Shown here one piece after another: positions 25,518-33,797 of a stretch of 64,000 nucleotides of DNA. The position numbers were made by a program, and so were the translations under genes. Origin of the DNA: Parahoeflea halophila (lineage in GTDB: Bacteria; Pseudomonadota; Alphaproteobacteria; Rhizobiales; Rhizobiaceae); NCBI RefSeq assembly GCF_900220985.1, contig NZ_OCPC01000005.1, positions 336,276-400,275 of the forward strand, given 5' to 3'. The notes beneath the pieces were generated by a model, which saw only the letters and a list, made by a program, of their open reading frames with translations, ran no database searches and was not told the origin of the DNA. Numbering within the stretch: the stretch's first letter is position 1; every line of letters begins with the position of its first letter.

Positions 25518-26915
25518 CTAGTTGGTTAGCCGCACTGTCTGCATCTCGGCCGAGATCTTCGAGAACGCTTCCTGCAACTTGTTTTCACCAACGTTGAAAT
25601 ATTTGTTCGGTGACGATGCGCAATTCCGCAGATCGTCCATTTGCCAGTTGTCGGGCACATCGAAACCGATTGTGTAGACAGTGATGTCAGCTGCCTTCGC
25701 AGCATCACAGGTGCGCTTCAGATTGGCCTTGGTGGTGTTCAGGTTATGCAGCGTCTTGTTGCCATACTTCAGCGCCTTGCCGTCATCATCATCGTCGTCA
25801 TCGTCACCATCATCGTCATCGTCATCGTCGTCTTTCCCTTTCAGACCGAGAGACTGGACAAGATTCAGATCGAGCGTCTTGATGCCCTTCATATAATCCT
25901 CGATTGTCAGTTGAGCCGTGATGCCGCCATCCGTCATGAGAATGAAGTATTTTCGATTGTTCTCGCCCGCAGGAAGCGGACGGTCGGCGGCCGAGGCCGG
26001 GAACTTGTTTTTCCAATCGGGCGACAGCGTCTTCAGGCCCCACAGCGCTCCGTGGTCGGTACCCGTTCCGTCGGACCGCTGGAAATTGTTGATGGTGCTT
26101 ATCAGTTTTTGGCGATCACTGGTCGGCCCCTGCAGTTCATTTCCTTCCTTCGGGCACCAGGGATTGGTTTTGTTCCACCTGTAGAAGTCGGGCACATAGG
26201 CAAGCGTTTCGCCTCCGATGTAATCAGCGTTGAACTGACCCGGATCGTACTGGAAGCATCCATTCCACTTGCCCGTCGACCAATGAGACGGGTTTGCTAT
26301 AATCTTGATGTTTTTGGCAATTTCTTTCGGAAGCCGTACGGTACCGCCATACGGGATCAAGCTGATTGTGACCCGCTGGTCCTTCAGGTTTTCGTCTGTG
26401 AGTACGGTGTTGATGAATTCGATCGAGGACGATTTCAGTTCCGACATCTTCTTGTCGTTCATCGAGGACGATATGTCGAGCACCAGCGCGATTTCGACAT
26501 TTGACACCGCTTCATAGGCACCGCTTGTTGCGCTGACATTGATCGTTTCACTGCCCAGTATACGCATGAACGATGTCTGCATGCTCAAGACGGCGTTCGT
26601 TTTCAAGGCGACATAGTTGACGCCGACTTCGTGAGAAAAGGTCAACTGAACTTTCCCCACATCGGAACTTCTCGACCCGTAGATGCCTGCAAATTCAGCC
26701 TCGAACAGCTTCTTGCGATCCAGTGTGGTCAAATCGACCTTGGCTACGGCCAGTGTCGCAGCGTCCAGCGCATTTTGCAGATGTGTACGCTCGACCAGCG
26801 CGTTGGAGTAATCGACCGCAATGCCAGCCGCGCCTATCACAAGGGGCGCCAGCGTAGCTGCTATCAAGCCAAAGTTACCGGATCTGTCTGCCAGCATCTT
26901 AAACATGTCTGCCAC
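25518..26915 (-). CDS. TadG-like pilus-associated protein with von Willebrand A domain
   Basis: A 465-residue protein with the TadE/TadG start: a short basic stretch (MADMFKMLADRSGNFG) and one membrane helix (LIAATLAPLVIGAAGIAVDY), then ALVERTHLQNALDAATLA. A von Willebrand A domain begins near residue 140 with the metal-binding MIDAS motif DISSSMN. Residues 362-378 are eight Asp, Gly, eight Asp, encoded by GAT/GAC repeats. The C-terminal part (ITVYTIGFDVPDNWQ and NKLQEAFSKISAEMQTVRLT) closes the VWA domain. Members of the family act at the cell surface in Flp/Tad adhesion, but no other tad gene is here. Start: ATG 26915. Confidence 0.85.
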   Translation of the reverse strand: MADMFKMLADRSGNFGLIAATLAPLVIGAAGIAVDYSNALVERTHLQNALDAATLAVAKVDLTTLDRKKLFEAEFAGIYGSRSSDVGKVQLTFSHEVGVNYVALKTNAVLSMQTSFMRILGSETINVSATSGAYEAVSNVEIALVLDISSSMNDKKMSELKSSSIEFINTVLTDENLKDQRVTISLIPYGGTVRLPKEIAKNIKIIANPSHWSTGKWNGCFQYDPGQFNADYIGGETLAYVPDFYRWNKTNPWCPKEGNELQGPTSDRQKLISTINNFQRSDGTGTDHGALWGLKTLSPDWKNKFPASAADRPLPAGENNRKYFILMTDGGITAQLTIEDYMKGIKTLDLNLVQSLGLKGKDDDDDDDDGDDDDDDDDGKALKYGNKTLHNLNTTKANLKRTCDAAKAADITVYTIGFDVPDNWQMDDLRNCASSPNKYFNVGENKLQEAFSKISAEMQTVRLTN

Positions 26916-27191
26916 TCCATTAGGTTGAGCAGCATGCGCCGAAATCTCCTAATTTTGGCTTGTTATCCGTTGCTAACAAAGTGTGAAGATGTCGTGAAAT
27001 TCGGAAGCCCCCGCTTGCCGGCGCCTTCTTGCCAAATGTTGAGGCAAGAAAGCCATCGTCGGCAAATCCAGTGCCGGGAATGATTGCAGGCGAAATGCGG
27101 TAGCTCAGTTCATCGATCCTGTCGCGTGGCTGCGCTTGTAACCCTGGGTCCTGTGGACCGGTATGGCGGCGGTGCTGGTAAGGCTGCAGGT

Positions 27192-27242
27192 TTGGCGTTT
27201 ATCGGAGAGAACAGTACAATAGGCATATTGTTGGCAGGGAGG
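27192..27242 (+). promoter_or_regulatory. Promoter and Shine-Dalgarno of the OmpA/discoidin gene
   Basis: TTGGCG (27192-27197), a 17-base spacer and TACAAT (27215-27220) form a well-spaced sigma-70-type promoter, followed by CAGGGAGG (27235-27242) six bases before ATG 27249. The same block recurs at 25016-25069. The rest of the 26916-27191 gap, which also serves the divergent TadG-like gene, shows no clear operator. Confidence 0.7.
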
Positions 27243-27248
27243 AACTTC

Positions 27249-28460
27249 ATGATCACCCTCAAGACAAGGCTGCTGGCGATAAATGCTTTCATCTTGCTTT
27301 CGTTCGCCGCCACAGCCCACGCGGAAGACGCGGCAATGGACTGGCTCAACATCACCAACGGAGCCGTGCTGATCAGCGCGACCAGTCAATATGATTCCGG
27401 TTCCAACAGCGGGATTGCGGCCATCTCCGGCAACAACCGGTTTACCTGGTACACGGCGGAAAACGACGGTGGCCCCCAGACGCTGATCTACGAGCTGGCG
27501 CAACGCGTGATGATCGAACGTTTCGTCATCGATACGAGTTATGAAGCAAACTCGAGAGCACCGAAATCGGGAACGTTGTGGGGGTCCGAGGTATCCGCCG
27601 CCGGGCCATGGAAAGTGATCCGGAACTTCGAAGTCGACTCCGGGGCCGGGCGCAATGTCTTTTCCGTGACCGGCGAATTGTTTGCGTCCAGGTGGCTGAA
27701 GTTCGAGATCAAGTCCAATTGGGGCAGCCCCCAATACACGGCAATTACAGAGTTCGAAGCCTATGGTGAACAGGTGGGCACAATCGAACATGACACCGAC
27801 CTCTCGGGCGCATTCAATTCAAACTACGAGAAGATGTGGCTGCTTATGGATGGAACGGATGTCGTGGGATGCTACGATTGGCAGAATGGAACGCTGACCG
27901 GTGATACAGACGGCCGTCTCTTTCGCTTTCAATGGACAGAAAAACCGCCACAGATAGGGTCCGCCATCATGGCCATATCCTCCGATGGAAGCGTTTTCGG
28001 CGGAATGTTTTTTGAACAGGGGGAGGTCCAGGGCATCTGGTCCGGAAGCCGGCTGACCGGCGGGTCCAAACCCAATTGTCAACCGAAAACCAACTCCGTG
28101 GAAGATGCATTGAACGAGAACAACCGTGCGGTGCTTTATGGAATTCACTTCGATTTCGATTCAGCCAAGCTGCGTTCTTCTGCCGCCCCGACGCTGAAGC
28201 TTCTCAAGCAAGCGCTCGATTCAAATCCGGGTTGGGCGGTGGAAATTCAGGGTCATACGGATTCCGATGGAACCGATAAATACAATCTCGATCTGTCTGA
28301 CCGGAGAGCCGCATCCGTGCTTGCATGGCTTGCAAGCAATGGCATTGAGCAATCTCGCCTGACCTCGAAGGGTTTTGGGGAGTCCGTCCCGGCGAGCGAC
28401 AACAGCAGTTCCCAAGGCAGGGCCTTGAACCGGCGGGTCGAGATCGTCAGGGCTCAATAG
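27249..28460 (+). CDS. OmpA-family protein with an N-terminal discoidin-like domain
   Basis: A 403-residue exported protein. It has a signal peptide (MITLKTRLLAINAFILLSFA, cleavage near AHA-EDA). Residues about 25-180 read as an F5/8 type C (discoidin-like) beta domain, with SGNNRFTWYTAENDGGPQTL and SRWLKFEIKSNWGSPQYTAI. A middle region (about 190-270) is unassigned. Residues about 290-400 are an OmpA peptidoglycan-binding domain (GIHFDFDSAKLRSSAAPTLK, then VEIQGHTDSDG and LSDRRAASV). So one end can hold the cell wall and the other could bind carbohydrate or lipid outside. It lies divergent from the TadG-like gene and convergent with the Cys-rich protein gene. Confidence 0.85.
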   Translation: MITLKTRLLAINAFILLSFAATAHAEDAAMDWLNITNGAVLISATSQYDSGSNSGIAAISGNNRFTWYTAENDGGPQTLIYELAQRVMIERFVIDTSYEANSRAPKSGTLWGSEVSAAGPWKVIRNFEVDSGAGRNVFSVTGELFASRWLKFEIKSNWGSPQYTAITEFEAYGEQVGTIEHDTDLSGAFNSNYEKMWLLMDGTDVVGCYDWQNGTLTGDTDGRLFRFQWTEKPPQIGSAIMAISSDGSVFGGMFFEQGEVQGIWSGSRLTGGSKPNCQPKTNSVEDALNENNRAVLYGIHFDFDSAKLRSSAAPTLKLLKQALDSNPGWAVEIQGHTDSDGTDKYNLDLSDRRAASVLAWLASNGIEQSRLTSKGFGESVPASDNSSSQGRALNRRVEIVRAQ

Positions 28461-28480
28461 CGGCGGTTGACCAATGTCGG

Positions 28481-30214
28481 TCAACTGCAAGGAGAGAGCC
28501 ATCGTTCCACGCCTGGCTGCATGAGCATTCCGAGTGTACCGGACGCCTGACGGCAGACATCGGTGGCCTGGGCAGGGCCTCCGCTCATCCCCTGCGCCTG
28601 ACAGAGGGCCTTGCACTGCCCAAGCGCAGCGACGATATCACCACTGGAACGACAGGCGTCGAAACCACCGCCGGTCGAGTTTTGCCAGACCGATATTGCC
28701 TGCGCACGCCATTCCCGGTGCGGGTCGGTGTTGGCCTTGGCCTGCTCCGCCGCCAGCGCTTCGGCAGCCGCTTCCTCGCGCTGCTTCAGCCGCTTCAGTT
28801 CCGCCACCTGGCCAGGCAAGGGGTCAGCGCCGATCTCACCGGTATGGACCAGCGGCGGCCGGGGCTCGAAATAGGGGCCGTCATGCTGGACAATAGCGCC
28901 TGTATCGGCATTGGTGTAGATCTGGATCACGCGAAATGACAGATCGAGTTCGTAGGCAACGCGTCTGGCTCTGGCGACTTCCAACTCGAACTGGAATTCC
29001 CGCAAGTCGGGTTCCGGTTTTCCAACCTTTTCAACGAACGAGATCGCAAAATCCCTCAATCCGAATGCCGCCTCGGCGAGTTCGGCCCGTGCAGCGCAGG
29101 CGGTTTCGCACTGAGCCGTCGATCCGCCCTGCCTGCCGGCAGCGCACGCGTTTCGAGCGGCCTCGACGAAGGGTGAACAGATCCCGGCCTGATTGCCGAA
29201 CCGACCGCAGATCGTCTCCCGGCTCCAGCCACAGGCTCCGGCGCTCGTACGCACCGCGGGCTTCTCGGGTTTCGCCGTTTCTGTCGGTTTTTCGTCCCCT
29301 GCAGGCGGTTTGAGGGGCAAAAGCTGCTTGCGGATCTGCGCCTCGATGCCTGAGAGCGCGTTCAATATCTGCTCGGGCGTCATGTTTTCGAAACCGGGCG
29401 GCCTTGTCACGACCGGTTCTTCATCGCTGACCGGACAGCTTGCCATCCCGTCGCGTTCGGGATCAAATCCGCCATAGGGGTCAGGACCGGCTTCGACGGC
29501 TTCCGTGCTGCCGTTATCCGGCGGAGTGCACTTCATGGGAACAAAATCAATGTCCTCCTGGCGACTCCGATTCTCGGCTTCGATCGCGTTGGAAAAATCC
29601 TGGCGCGCAGTGTCCAGCCGCGCCTCCAGCTCTTCCAGACCGTGCTGCATTCCGCTTACCGACAAGCGGGGCTTCGCCTTGTCATAGGCCAAGTGTGCCC
29701 TCTCGAGGTCGCCGGCGGCAGATCTGAGATCGCTGTAGGTTTTGTTGATCGCGCGATCATCGGTATCCGGATATTGCAGCCTTTGCGGGTCGACGATGCT
29801 GCGTCCGCCCGCCGTTTGCTTGTACGTCAGGGCGCTTTCAAGACCGGCAATTGCCGTCAGCTGCCTGGCGTGGTCGACAAAGGCATCGTGAAGTTTCTTC
29901 TTGTCTGCGATGTCGCTTAGCAGCCTGTCGCGCTCTTTCGCCATCTCCTCGAGCTGTTTGCCATGGCGCTCCGCCTGGGTCTGGAAAAGCCTTGTCTGCT
30001 TCTCCAACTCGCGCCACGCCGCGTCCGACCTGCTGATCGCCTCTCTCAGCCTCAACTCGATGCCGTCGATCTTTGCCCTGTTGAAGGCCAGGCATGCCTC
30101 ATAGCTGATTGCGTTTTCCAGATCTGACTGCGCCGATGCCCGCTGCCCGGGCATGAGCAAGAAGCTCACCATTGCAACCGCAATGATTGCCATCAAAAAC
30201 CGGGATTTCCTCAT
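28481..30214 (-). CDS. Unrecognised secreted coiled-coil protein with a cysteine-rich C-terminal half
   Basis: A 577-residue protein I cannot assign to a family. A signal peptide (MRKSRFLMAIIAVAMVSFLL, cleavage near ASA-QSD) is followed by a long helical, coiled-coil region (about 35-215), with one Cys near residue 41. A Pro-rich linker (about 285-320) leads to a cysteine-rich part (CGWSRETICGRFGNQAGICS, then CAAGRQGGSTAQCETACAAR), and the last 60 residues add more Cys. The even spread of cysteines suggests disulfides in the periplasm or outside. Start ATG 30214 with GGGAGGAG upstream. It ends 20 bases from the convergent OmpA gene. Confidence 0.8.
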   Translation of the reverse strand: MRKSRFLMAIIAVAMVSFLLMPGQRASAQSDLENAISYEACLAFNRAKIDGIELRLREAISRSDAAWRELEKQTRLFQTQAERHGKQLEEMAKERDRLLSDIADKKKLHDAFVDHARQLTAIAGLESALTYKQTAGGRSIVDPQRLQYPDTDDRAINKTYSDLRSAAGDLERAHLAYDKAKPRLSVSGMQHGLEELEARLDTARQDFSNAIEAENRSRQEDIDFVPMKCTPPDNGSTEAVEAGPDPYGGFDPERDGMASCPVSDEEPVVTRPPGFENMTPEQILNALSGIEAQIRKQLLPLKPPAGDEKPTETAKPEKPAVRTSAGACGWSRETICGRFGNQAGICSPFVEAARNACAAGRQGGSTAQCETACAARAELAEAAFGLRDFAISFVEKVGKPEPDLREFQFELEVARARRVAYELDLSFRVIQIYTNADTGAIVQHDGPYFEPRPPLVHTGEIGADPLPGQVAELKRLKQREEAAAEALAAEQAKANTDPHREWRAQAISVWQNSTGGGFDACRSSGDIVAALGQCKALCQAQGMSGGPAQATDVCRQASGTLGMLMQPGVERWLSPCS

Positions 30215-30510
30215 CGACTACTCCTCCCGATACGGGTTCGCCAATCGAGTTCGGTCGCGCCTGTCTCCTGGCCCGCAACCTCATTTTTGCGACCTGCGCT
30301 TCCAGAGCACCGGTCGTCATTGCCGGGCGGAGTTCGTTATTCCCTCGCCGGGCCACCTATCGCGCCAAGGACCGCTTCTACGCTAGCACCGAAGGCACAA
30401 ATTGTGAACCGAACTCTCCTGTCCTACCGCAAAGTCAGATGCTGTTTGTTATCGTTTGCTGCCACCAGAGCACCGGTTGACGGGCCCGCTGCGCTCGCCT
30501 ATCAGTGGCG
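30215..30510. other. Gene-free stretch before the TPP riboswitch
   Basis: About 296 bases between the divergent Cys-rich protein gene and the thi operon. Small open frames here overlap one another and have no ribosome sites. The promoter of the thi operon should lie in 30400-30500; TTTGTT...TATCGT near 30440-30457 is AT-richer, but I would not name boxes. Confidence 0.35.
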
Positions 30511-30582
30511 CTACCGGGGGCGCCTTACGGCTGAGAAGTACCCTTTGAACCTGAACCAGATAATGCTGGCGGAGGGAGGGTA
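30511..30582 (+). promoter_or_regulatory. TPP riboswitch (thi-box) of the thi operon
   Basis: The conserved thi-box motifs are in order: GGGGGCGCC, then GGCTGAGAAGTACCC (about 30529-30543), TTTGAACCTGAACCAG (30544-30559) and ATAATGCTGGCGGAGGGAGG (about 30560-30579). Outer helix arms lie near 30511 and 30582. The first gene begins 52 bases later with GGAG at 30622-30625. No terminator hairpin with T-run is seen between, so blocking of translation start, as in many proteobacteria, is likely. Bound TPP should switch the operon off. Confidence 0.95.
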
Positions 30583-30633
30583 AATGTCGCGGGTTTCGCG
30601 GTCATCCTTTTCTCGCTGGACGGAGAAGAGACC

Positions 30634-31419
30634 GTGACAACAGACCAGATCCTCGCAACCCTTCAGACCCAGAAACCGCTGGTGCATTGCATCACCAACT
30701 ACGTGGCGATGAACATTGCCGCCAATGTGGTGCTCGCCGCAGGCGCCTCGCCTGCGATGGTGCATGCGGAGGACGAGGTCGCCGATTTCGTGCCGATCGC
30801 AGGTGCCTTGACCATCAACATTGGCACCCTGTCGCCTGCCTGGGTGTCGGCGATGCAAAAGGCCGCGGATGCCGCCAGGGCCGCGGGCAAGCCCTGGGTT
30901 CTGGACCCGGTGGCGCATTTCGCCACGCCCTATCGCGGCGAGGTGGTGCAGGACCTGATTGGGCGGGGACCGGCGATCATCCGCGGCAATGCGTCGGAAA
31001 TCATGGCGCTACGCGGTGCGGCCACCGCCGGCAAGGGCGTCGACAGCGGCGACAGCGTGGCCGATGCCGAAGCCGCGGCAATCGCCTTGGCCAAGGCGCA
31101 GGGCTGTGTCGTGGCGGTTACCGGCGAAGTCGATTTCGTCACCGACGGGACCCGTTCGGCGCGCATCTCCGGCGGAACTGAAATCATGCCGATGATCACC
31201 GCGATGGGCTGTTCGCTGACCGCGCTGATGGGGGGCTTGGCCGCAGTTGCCCCGGCGTTTGAAGCCGCCGTAGCAGCGCTTGCGCTGTTTGCCGAGGCCG
31301 GCAACAGGGCGGCCAGGACGGCCGGCGGACCGGGCAGTTTCCAGGTCGCGTTCCTCGATGCGCTGTCGCAGATCAAGCCCGAAGATCTTGCCGATGATGC
31401 AGGCGTGCAGTGGCTTTGA
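30634..31419 (+). CDS. thiM: Hydroxyethylthiazole kinase
   Basis: ThiM phosphorylates 4-methyl-5-hydroxyethylthiazole salvaged from outside. The 261-residue product has PLVHCITNYVAMNIAANVVL near residue 13, WVLDPVAHFATPYR near 90, the IRGNASEIMAL motif near 115, and the MITAMGCSLTALMGG active-site and phosphate region near 190. It starts at a GTG with GGAG upstream and is the first gene after the TPP riboswitch. thiE overlaps its end by 10 bases. Confidence 0.96.
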   Translation: MTTDQILATLQTQKPLVHCITNYVAMNIAANVVLAAGASPAMVHAEDEVADFVPIAGALTINIGTLSPAWVSAMQKAADAARAAGKPWVLDPVAHFATPYRGEVVQDLIGRGPAIIRGNASEIMALRGAATAGKGVDSGDSVADAEAAAIALAKAQGCVVAVTGEVDFVTDGTRSARISGGTEIMPMITAMGCSLTALMGGLAAVAPAFEAAVAALALFAEAGNRAARTAGGPGSFQVAFLDALSQIKPEDLADDAGVQWL

Positions 31420-32051
31420 GGCGCGAGGCGCTGAGGCTTTACCTGGTCACGGATCCGGTTCTGTGTGCCGATCTCGGCGTGGTCGAGACCGTGCGCCGCG
31501 CCGTTGCAGGCGGTGTGACCATGGTACAACTCAGAGACAAGCAGGCCAGCACGCAGGAACGGGTTTCGCTGGCGCGGGCGCTGATGCAGGTGCTTGACGG
31601 CACCGGCGTTCCGCTGATCGTCAATGACGATGTGGATGCCGCCGTCGCCGCAAGTGCCGACGGCGCGCATATCGGCCAGAGCGACGGCGCGCCTGAACGG
31701 GCGCGGGCGCTGCTCGGTCCGGACCGTATCCTGGGCCTGTCCTGCGAAACGACAGAACGCGTCGCCGCAACCAGAAACCTGGATGTGGACTATCTCGGCC
31801 TGGGCCCGGTGTTTGCCACCGGCACCAAGGCCGATCACGAGCAGCCAACCGGGCTTGCCGGCCTGGCCGCGCTTGTCGCTGCAACCGACCTGCCGACGGT
31901 GGCGATCGGCGGGCTGAACGCACGCCATGGCGCGGATGTGTTGGCTGCGGGGGCCGATGGGCTCTGCGTCGTCTCGGCGATCTGCGGCCAGCCAGACCCG
32001 CGGGCTGCGGCTGCCTCCTTCTTCACCGACAGACATGAGGTGTCTCGATGA
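31410..32051 (+). CDS. thiE: Thiamine-phosphate synthase
   Basis: ThiE joins hydroxymethylpyrimidine pyrophosphate and thiazole phosphate. The 213-residue TIM-barrel has LYLVTDPVLC near the start, GVTMVQLRDKQAST near 30, PLIVNDDVDAAVAASADGAH near 65-85, GLSCET, DYLGLGPVFATGTKAD and VAIGGLNARHG, which hold the pyrophosphate and thiazole sites. A GTG at 31410 starts it inside thiM; a TTG at 31416 is an alternative. It overlaps thiD by 4 bases. A short early piece of the usual N-terminus seems trimmed, but all key motifs are present. Confidence 0.95.
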   Translation: MALRREALRLYLVTDPVLCADLGVVETVRRAVAGGVTMVQLRDKQASTQERVSLARALMQVLDGTGVPLIVNDDVDAAVAASADGAHIGQSDGAPERARALLGPDRILGLSCETTERVAATRNLDVDYLGLGPVFATGTKADHEQPTGLAGLAALVAATDLPTVAIGGLNARHGADVLAAGADGLCVVSAICGQPDPRAAAASFFTDRHEVSR

Positions 32052-32848
32052 TCCGCAACGTGCTCTCCATTGCCGGCTCGGACCCTTCCGGCGGCGCCGG
32101 GATCCAGGCTGACATCAAGGCGATCTCGGCCAACGGCGCCTATGCGATGGCGGCCATCACCGCGCTCACAGCTCAGAACACGCAAGGTGTCAGCGCCGTG
32201 CATCTGGTCCCGCCGGCGTTTGTCGGCGAGCAGATCGAAGCCGTGTTTGCCGATATCCGGGTCGACGCGATCAAGGTCGGCATGATTGCCACGGCCGAGA
32301 TCGCCGAGGCGGTGGCCGGCGCCTTGCGAAAGCACAGGGCGGTGCCGGTCGTGCTGGACCCGGTGATGATCGCCAAGGGCGGCGCGCCATTGCTGGCTGA
32401 TGATGCCGTCGCCACCGTGCGCGACCAATTGCTGCCGCTCGCCACGCTGCTGACGCCGAACCTGCCGGAGGCAGCGCATCTGCTCGGTTTGCCGATGGCC
32501 GAAAACCGCGATGACATGGCCGCCCAGGCAAGGGCCTTGCGGGCGCTGGGCCCCAGGACCGTGCTTCTGAAAGGCGGCCATCTCGAGAGCACCGACAGCC
32601 CTGACATTCTGGTCACGGGCGGCGAAGATCACTGGTTCGAAGCACCGCGCACTGCGACGAAGAACACTCACGGCACCGGCTGCACGCTGTCGGCGGCGCT
32701 GGCCGCGCAGATCGCCCGGGGCCTCTCCCTGCCCGACGCAGTCACCGCTGCCAAAGCCTATGTCGCGGGCGCCATCACTCAAGCGGACGAACTCAGCGTC
32801 GGCACAGGCCACGGCCCCACCCATCACTTTGCATATCTCTACAAGTAG
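32048..32848 (+). CDS. thiD: Hydroxymethylpyrimidine/phosphomethylpyrimidine kinase
   Basis: ThiD phosphorylates HMP and HMP-phosphate. The 266-residue ribokinase-fold protein has LSIAGSDPSGGAGIQADIK at residues 6-24, ITALTAQNTQGV near 38, VVLDPVMIAKGG near 100, and the anion-hole and catalytic motif NTHGTGCTLSAA near 210. With thiM and thiE it makes thiamine phosphate from both salvaged halves, which the thiY-X-Z importer and TenA then feed. It overlaps thiE by 4 bases. Confidence 0.96.
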   Translation: MIRNVLSIAGSDPSGGAGIQADIKAISANGAYAMAAITALTAQNTQGVSAVHLVPPAFVGEQIEAVFADIRVDAIKVGMIATAEIAEAVAGALRKHRAVPVVLDPVMIAKGGAPLLADDAVATVRDQLLPLATLLTPNLPEAAHLLGLPMAENRDDMAAQARALRALGPRTVLLKGGHLESTDSPDILVTGGEDHWFEAPRTATKNTHGTGCTLSAALAAQIARGLSLPDAVTAAKAYVAGAITQADELSVGTGHGPTHHFAYLYK

Positions 32849-32858
32849 GAATCAGCCC

Positions 32859-33797
32859 ATGAAACTGGCAACTGTCACGGCGGCCCTGTCGCTGCTCGCC
32901 TCCCCGGTTCTGGCCGGAGACCAGATGACGCTGATGCTGGACTGGTTCGTCAATCCCGACCACGGCCCGATCATCATCGCCGAAGAAAAGGGCTATTTCG
33001 AAGAAGCCGGGCTCGCGGTCGAGATCATCGCGCCCGCCAACCCGTCCGATCCGCCGAAGATGGTGGCTGCCGGGCAGGCCGATCTGGCGATCTCCTACCA
33101 GCCGCAACTGCATCTGCAGATCCACGAGGGCCTGCCGCTCAAGCGCGTCGGCACCCTTGTGGCGACACCGCTCAACTGCCTGCTGGTCCTGGAAGACGGC
33201 CCGGTGAAGTCGCCCGCCGACCTGGCGGGCCGCAAGGTCGGCTTCTCCGTCGGCGGGGTCGAGGAAGCCGTGCTTGGCGCAATCCTGAAGACCCATGGGC
33301 TGGCGCTTGAGGATATCGAGCTCATCAATGTCAACTGGTCGCTGTCACCGTCGCTGATGTCCGGGCAGGTCGACGCCGTGATCGGCGCGTTCCGCAATTT
33401 CGAACTCAACCAGATGGATATCGTGGGCGCTGACGGCCGCTGCTTCTATGTCGAGGAAGAAGGCCTGCCGACCTATGACGAGCTGATTTATGTCGCCAAT
33501 CCGGCGCGCATGGACCGCGAGATGGTCGCCCGTTTCCTGGCCGCGACCGAGAAGGCCACCCAGTATATCGTCAACCACCCTCAGGAGAGCTGGGAGATGT
33601 TCGCAGCCAGCTCGGAGGAACTCAATGACGAGCTCAACAAGCGCGCCTGGTTCGATACGCTGCCGCGCTTTGCGCTGCGGCCGACGGCGATGGATGCCGG
33701 CCGCTACGCGACCTTCGAGACCTTCCTGCACGAGGCGGGCCTGATCCCCGGCATCAACGAGGTGTCCGCCATCACCATCGACGTGACCGCGCCATGA
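32859..33797 (+). CDS. thiY: ThiY-type periplasmic pyrimidine-precursor binding protein
   Basis: Substrate-binding protein of an ABC importer, 312 residues, in the ThiY/NMT1 family that binds formylaminopyrimidine or HMP. It has a signal peptide (MKLATVTAALSLLASPVLAG) and the diagnostic TLMLDWFVNPDHGPIIIAEE stretch at its mature start, then YFEEAGLAVEI and the PSDPPKMVAAGQADLAISYQ ligand loop. The start is ATG 32859; the open frame upstream overlaps thiD. Its last bases overlap tenA by 4 (ATGA). Confidence 0.9.
   Translation: MKLATVTAALSLLASPVLAGDQMTLMLDWFVNPDHGPIIIAEEKGYFEEAGLAVEIIAPANPSDPPKMVAAGQADLAISYQPQLHLQIHEGLPLKRVGTLVATPLNCLLVLEDGPVKSPADLAGRKVGFSVGGVEEAVLGAILKTHGLALEDIELINVNWSLSPSLMSGQVDAVIGAFRNFELNQMDIVGADGRCFYVEEEGLPTYDELIYVANPARMDREMVARFLAATEKATQYIVNHPQESWEMFAASSEELNDELNKRAWFDTLPRFALRPTAMDAGRYATFETFLHEAGLIPGINEVSAITIDVTAP

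Noticed and set aside
25782..25832. GAT/GAC tract considered as a microsatellite or CRISPR-like repeat
   Set aside because: It is in frame in a well-supported VWA gene, with a Gly in the middle and mixed codons, so it is coding.
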